Positions 6,353-8,748 of a stretch of DNA of 8,748 bases are shown in pieces. This DNA is from Thermoprotei archaeon. Lineage in GTDB: Archaea; Thermoproteota; Thermoprotei; Thermofilales; B20-G17. The stretch covers positions 1 through 8,748 of the forward strand of contig QMSC01000047.1 in assembly GCA_003649515.1 (NCBI GenBank), given 5' to 3'. Below the pieces are notes generated by a model. That model did not search any database and was not told the origin of the DNA. It was given only the letters and a program-made list of their open reading frames with translations. Within the stretch, counting starts at the first letter, position 1; the number at the start of each line of letters is the position of its first letter. A program made the translations under genes and the position numbers.

Positions 6353-7153
6353 TTACTCCCGTTTCCCCTCTACGTCCTCGAGGCTTACTTCTTCCTTCAT
6401 TAAGCTCTCGAGCTGCCTCCTAACGTCCTCTCGCAGCTTCCTCATCTCCTCTAACTTCTTCTTAATGCCCTCAAGCCAGTCTTTGCAAGCTTCAATACCC
6501 TTGTGCGTGAAGAAAGCAACAGCCTCACTCCTACTTCGAAAAACGCCCGCGTTCACCAGTAAGTCTATAGTCTCTAGGTCCTCCCTAGCTACCCGTATTG
6601 AAGATATAACATTCGTAATCCTAAGTCTCGCAGGGGTGACGGCTTTAAACCCCTCGGAAATCTCGCTCATTGCCTCCTCAAACGTCTTGCTGAGCTCCTC
6701 TGCAACCTCCCTAAGCCTGAAATGCCTCTCTTTCCTGATCTGCCTTTCTAGCTGCTCTAGTTCCTTAATAAAACTTCTTAAGGAGAGCTTCCAGCTCGAC
6801 AACAGCCTATTGAATTCGTGTTTATACTCAGTCGCAATTTTATGAAGGCTCATGCTAGCCTCCATTCTCTCCTCAGGGCTCAGCGAACTTAGTCTCTCCC
6901 TCGAAGCTCTGAGAGCCTCCCTAAAGGCCCTTAAGGCATCGGATGAGATAGAAAGCGTCGTACGCCGGACTCGTTCCCTCAAGCTACGGAGTTCGGATAG
7001 GATCTGTGAGACCTCCGCCTCCTCCTCCGCTTCGTCCGCTTCCTTTTTAAGGGTTTCCAAGCGTTTTTCTAGCTCCTCCTCCAGGCTTCTAACCCTCTTC
7101 TCCAAGTCCTCTATAACCTTCTCGAAGAGCTTACGAACCTCCTCCTCGAACAC
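6353..7153 (-). CDS. Coiled-coil protein with ribbon-helix-helix DNA-binding segment
   Basis: This is a 266-residue charged protein without signal peptide or membrane segment. Residues 1-65 form a dense Glu/Lys/Arg/Leu heptad coiled coil; residues about 72-175 continue as long helices. Residues about 180-227 read as a ribbon-helix-helix: a strand (NVISSIRV), helix A (AREDLETIDLLVNAGV), the turn FRSRSEA, then helix B (VAFFTHKGIEACKDWL). This is the usual CopG/Arc-like pattern of archaeal regulators, here internal and followed by another coiled coil (about 228-255) rather than at the N-terminus. The protein probably dimerises and binds DNA; a structural role on the chromosome is an alternative. 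Start GTG 7153 has GAGGTGA four bases upstream. The gene precedes pheST on the same strand, with a TATA box between them. An 18-bp palindrome in its own promoter is a likely binding site. No named family is recognised. Confidence 0.88.
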   Translation of the reverse strand: MFEEEVRKLFEKVIEDLEKRVRSLEEELEKRLETLKKEADEAEEEAEVSQILSELRSLRERVRRTTLSISSDALRAFREALRASRERLSSLSPEERMEASMSLHKIATEYKHEFNRLLSSWKLSLRSFIKELEQLERQIRKERHFRLREVAEELSKTFEEAMSEISEGFKAVTPARLRITNVISSIRVAREDLETIDLLVNAGVFRSRSEAVAFFTHKGIEACKDWLEGIKKKLEEMRKLREDVRRQLESLMKEEVSLEDVEGKRE

Positions 7154-7157
7154 GATC

Positions 7158-7164
7158 TCACCTC
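7158..7164 (-). promoter_or_regulatory. Ribosome binding site of the RHH coiled-coil gene
   Basis: GAGGTGA on the minus strand lies four bases before the GTG at 7153. It supports GTG 7153 as the start, and implies a short leader of about 12 nt from the predicted transcript start near 7165. Confidence 0.6.
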
Positions 7165-7165
7165 T

Positions 7166-7188
7166 CTTACATTCTTACATGTAAGAAT
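7166..7188. promoter_or_regulatory. Palindromic operator in the RHH coiled-coil gene promoter
   Basis: ATTCTTACATGTAAGAAT at 7171-7188 is an 18-bp perfect palindrome. A third copy of the half-site, CTTAC at 7166-7170, lies 8 bp from the CTTAC at 7174-7178, making a small tandem/inverted array. The palindrome touches the TATA box (7186-7196) and ends just ahead of the predicted transcript start (about 7165), so a protein bound here would block transcription. Ribbon-helix-helix dimers commonly bind such short spaced half-sites; autorepression is inferred. Confidence 0.6.
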
Positions 7189-7196
7189 ATATATTA
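7186..7196 (-). promoter_or_regulatory. TATA box of the RHH coiled-coil gene
   Basis: TAATATATATT on the minus strand, centred near 7191, is 25-26 nt before the expected transcript start at about 7165. It overlaps the operator palindrome by three bases. Confidence 0.6.
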
Positions 7197-7641
7197 CCAG
7201 AATAAATACTTTACTCTCGATAATGTTTAAACGCCCGTTCATCAGACGATAAGCCTCCTTCCGAAACATTAAAGTTTCAGAAACGCCAACCTATACTCTT
7301 TTACGACTATGTATTATGTTCTGAGAACTTGTTGTACTCGTGAGGGATCTGCCGCTACTAGTATCCAGAACTAGAAGACCAAGAGATGAAGCTCACGCAA
7401 GGAACCGGAAAATCCATGGCCTTGTGATCTCCCATCCAAGACAACCTTCTAAACCTTCAACCACGTCTTTCTTACAATTCTCGAACCACCATAATGCAGG
7501 ACTCATACCCAACTCTGGAGAGACTAATTAACCTTAACAAGAACTCCAACGACTTGAAGCCTGCATTCTGTAAGCACGCTTATAGCAGGATATCCTCTGG
7601 CACGATCGGCATGCCCTAACATTGGAGATGTGAACAAATGC
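7197..7641. other. Gene-poor intergenic stretch with short palindromes
   Basis: No convincing gene is visible on either strand over about 445 bases. An open frame at 7340-7531 on the plus strand lacks a ribosome binding site, a promoter at the right distance and any domain-like composition. Short symmetric sequences are present: GTTTAAAC at 7225-7232, the imperfect 16-bp palindrome GAAACATTAAAGTTTC at 7263-7278, and GTTCTGAGAAC at 7318-7328. No tRNA, terminal inverted repeat or intact transposase is seen. The left third may carry regulatory sites for the RHH gene; the rest is unexplained and could be decayed coding sequence. Confidence 0.5.
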
Positions 7642-7655
7642 TTATAATTAAAAAA
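7642..7655 (+). promoter_or_regulatory. TATA box for the gene at 7688
   Basis: TTATAATTAAAAAA predicts a transcript start near 7672, about 15 nt before ATG 7688. The short leader (AAAAGTTGGGATCT before the ATG) has only a weak Shine-Dalgarno resemblance. Confidence 0.55.
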
Positions 7656-7687
7656 CGGTATTCCTATCTGCGGAAAAGTTGGGATCT

Positions 7688-8748
7688 ATGAGATTGATCG
7701 TTGCCACAGCACTGATATCGATCGTTCTCCTAACACCTTGCTACAGCCTACCAGGATCTCCGCAGAGAAGGATGTTCGTGCTCCCACTGAAGTTCATAAG
7801 CGAGTACCAAGTAGTAGGTAAGGGAGTAGTTGTCGCTTTAGGTAGCTATACGTTTGAGACCGCCATTCCACCGGATGGGACTATCGTCCTGAGGCTCCCT
7901 TTACACAGGTACAGACCTAAAATAGAGCTAACCCTACAGGTAGCGGGACGGTGGTTCATAGAGCTCGAGCGTCAGGAAAAGCTCTATAAGGTCGTGTGGA
8001 TGGATGGGCGTCGATTTTGGGTACACTATACACCGAGCGTACTTTACTGCTTGAGCTCTCAAAGGTTCCGTGAAGGAGTTTCATGCTACCTCCTATCAGT
8101 CCCCCTCTTTCCAACGAAACAGACAAAGGAGGGCGATACTACATACGTGTTCCTTAAGGAAATTGTCATACGCCTATATCCAGGTAACGTGACTAAGATT
8201 AGGAAATGGGACCTAGATCTGGGAAGCGACTATCTAGTCACGGTACTGACAGCTAATTGGATATACGTTAAGGGGGAGGAAGAAGCGGTATATCGTTTAG
8301 GGGAGGAGCTGAAGGCATCCATCGTGCTGAGGATCCTAACCACTTTCGGAAAGGCCTCGGCACTTGAAGAAGAAATTCTCTTCAGCATCTCAGTAAGCCC
8401 TGAGAAGGGATTCAGTGATGTGCGTTACGCCATGGCTGAAGAACTTTACAATTCGGTATCGTTGAACTACCGTAGATCGCTGGGAGTATTGCGAGAAGCT
8501 GGTTTCGGGGCGGAAATTTACGACTATAGGCTTGAAGCAATGGAGGAATTCTTTAGACTGGGGTTAGAGGCCTTAAAGGAGGGGCGAGCCGAGGTAGCCT
8601 CCGTACTCCTTAAAATGGCATTAGATAACTACATGTACCTAAGGAGGGACGTCAAGAGAATCGTGCTACAGAACTATTTCTACACGCCCTTCATCGTAGT
8701 TATCCTAGTGGTCTTTTCCGCAATTTTCTCCAAACTATTCCTTGAGAA
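7688..8748 (+). CDS. Secreted, C-terminally membrane-anchored protein of unknown family (cut by window edge)
   Basis: The frame is open from ATG 7688 to the end of the window, at least 353 residues. Residues 1-21 look like a signal peptide: Arg at position 2, then a hydrophobic core IVATALISIVLL. TPC at 16-18 is not a proper lipobox. Residues about 30-236 are rich in alternating hydrophobic strands with basic and aromatic residues, as in beta-sandwich surface domains; C121 and C133 could form a disulfide. Residues about 244-328 are helical (repeated Ala/Leu/Glu, e.g. EAMEEFFRLGLEALKEG), like a membrane-proximal stalk. Residues about 333-352 (TPFIVVILVVFSAIFSKLFL) form a transmembrane segment, probably followed by a short cytoplasmic tail or more helices beyond the edge. 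The architecture suggests a cell-surface protein facing outward. I cannot name a function. Coding character is supported by codon use like that of the neighbours and by a well-placed TATA box. Confidence 0.8.
   Translation, partial: MRLIVATALISIVLLTPCYSLPGSPQRRMFVLPLKFISEYQVVGKGVVVALGSYTFETAIPPDGTIVLRLPLHRYRPKIELTLQVAGRWFIELERQEKLYKVVWMDGRRFWVHYTPSVLYCLSSQRFREGVSCYLLSVPLFPTKQTKEGDTTYVFLKEIVIRLYPGNVTKIRKWDLDLGSDYLVTVLTANWIYVKGEEEAVYRLGEELKASIVLRILTTFGKASALEEEILFSISVSPEKGFSDVRYAMAEELYNSVSLNYRRSLGVLREAGFGAEIYDYRLEAMEEFFRLGLEALKEGRAEVASVLLKMALDNYMYLRRDVKRIVLQNYFYTPFIVVILVVFSAIFSKLFLE

Noticed and set aside
6258..7184. Long plus-strand open frames (6258-6845 and 6852-7184)
   Set aside because: Ser/Leu-rich shadows of the Glu/Lys/Arg-rich coiled-coil gene on the minus strand.
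7230..7262. TGATGA on the minus strand as a possible C box of a C/D guide RNA
   Set aside because: No matching D box (CTGA) or C'/D' pair at the expected spacing.
7479..7487. GGTTCGAGA on the minus strand, resembling a tRNA T-loop
   Set aside because: The flanking bases cannot form a 5-bp T stem, and no acceptor or anticodon stem is found around it.
7340..7531. Plus-strand open frame of 63 codons starting at GTG
   Set aside because: No Shine-Dalgarno, no suitably placed TATA box, and a Ser/Pro/His/Arg-rich composition with no domain-like pattern.

Overview
The window looks like a piece of a thermophilic archaeal chromosome, probably from the Thermoproteota/TACK side; no genus can be named from it. 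The evidence is an archaeal-type phenylalanyl-tRNA synthetase (alpha subunit with tandem N-terminal winged helices, beta subunit with the archaeal NSEDTKVTENTRE block), TATA boxes about 25-30 nt ahead of lead genes, nearly leaderless starts there, GGAGG/GGTGA Shine-Dalgarno sites inside transcripts or short leaders, frequent TTG and GTG starts, and heavy AGG/ATA codon use.

Left part (1-2493). A LysE/RhtB-type exporter fragment runs leftward off the edge. Divergent from it, on the plus strand, are a 267-residue protein of unrecognised family and a radical SAM protein with a C-terminal helix-hairpin-helix (COG4277-like, putative DNA modification or repair). The two are only 44 bp apart, but the second also has its own promoter-like element.

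Middle part (2474-7153), all on the minus strand and read right to left. The order is a coiled-coil protein carrying a ribbon-helix-helix DNA-binding segment, pheS, pheT, and a DtxR/MntR-type metal-dependent regulator. pheS and pheT are tightly coupled: the pheT ribosome binding site lies in the last codons of pheS. The ribbon-helix-helix gene has an 18-bp perfect palindrome between its TATA box and start codon, which suggests autoregulation. The DtxR-like gene is notable because its HTH domain only becomes complete if translation starts at a non-canonical ATT codon behind a strong Shine-Dalgarno. Its 3' end overlaps the convergent radical SAM gene by 20 bp.

Right part (7154-8748). A gene-poor stretch of about 530 bp with several short palindromes is followed by a plus-strand gene that runs off the window. 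It has a signal peptide, a beta-rich extracellular part, a helical stalk and a C-terminal membrane anchor, and I do not recognise its family.

The core is ordinary translation machinery (pheST). The less ordinary material is the unknown/radical SAM pair, the RHH-coiled-coil regulator with its operator, and the start codon of the DtxR-like gene. No CRISPR array, tRNA, rRNA or intact mobile element was seen.
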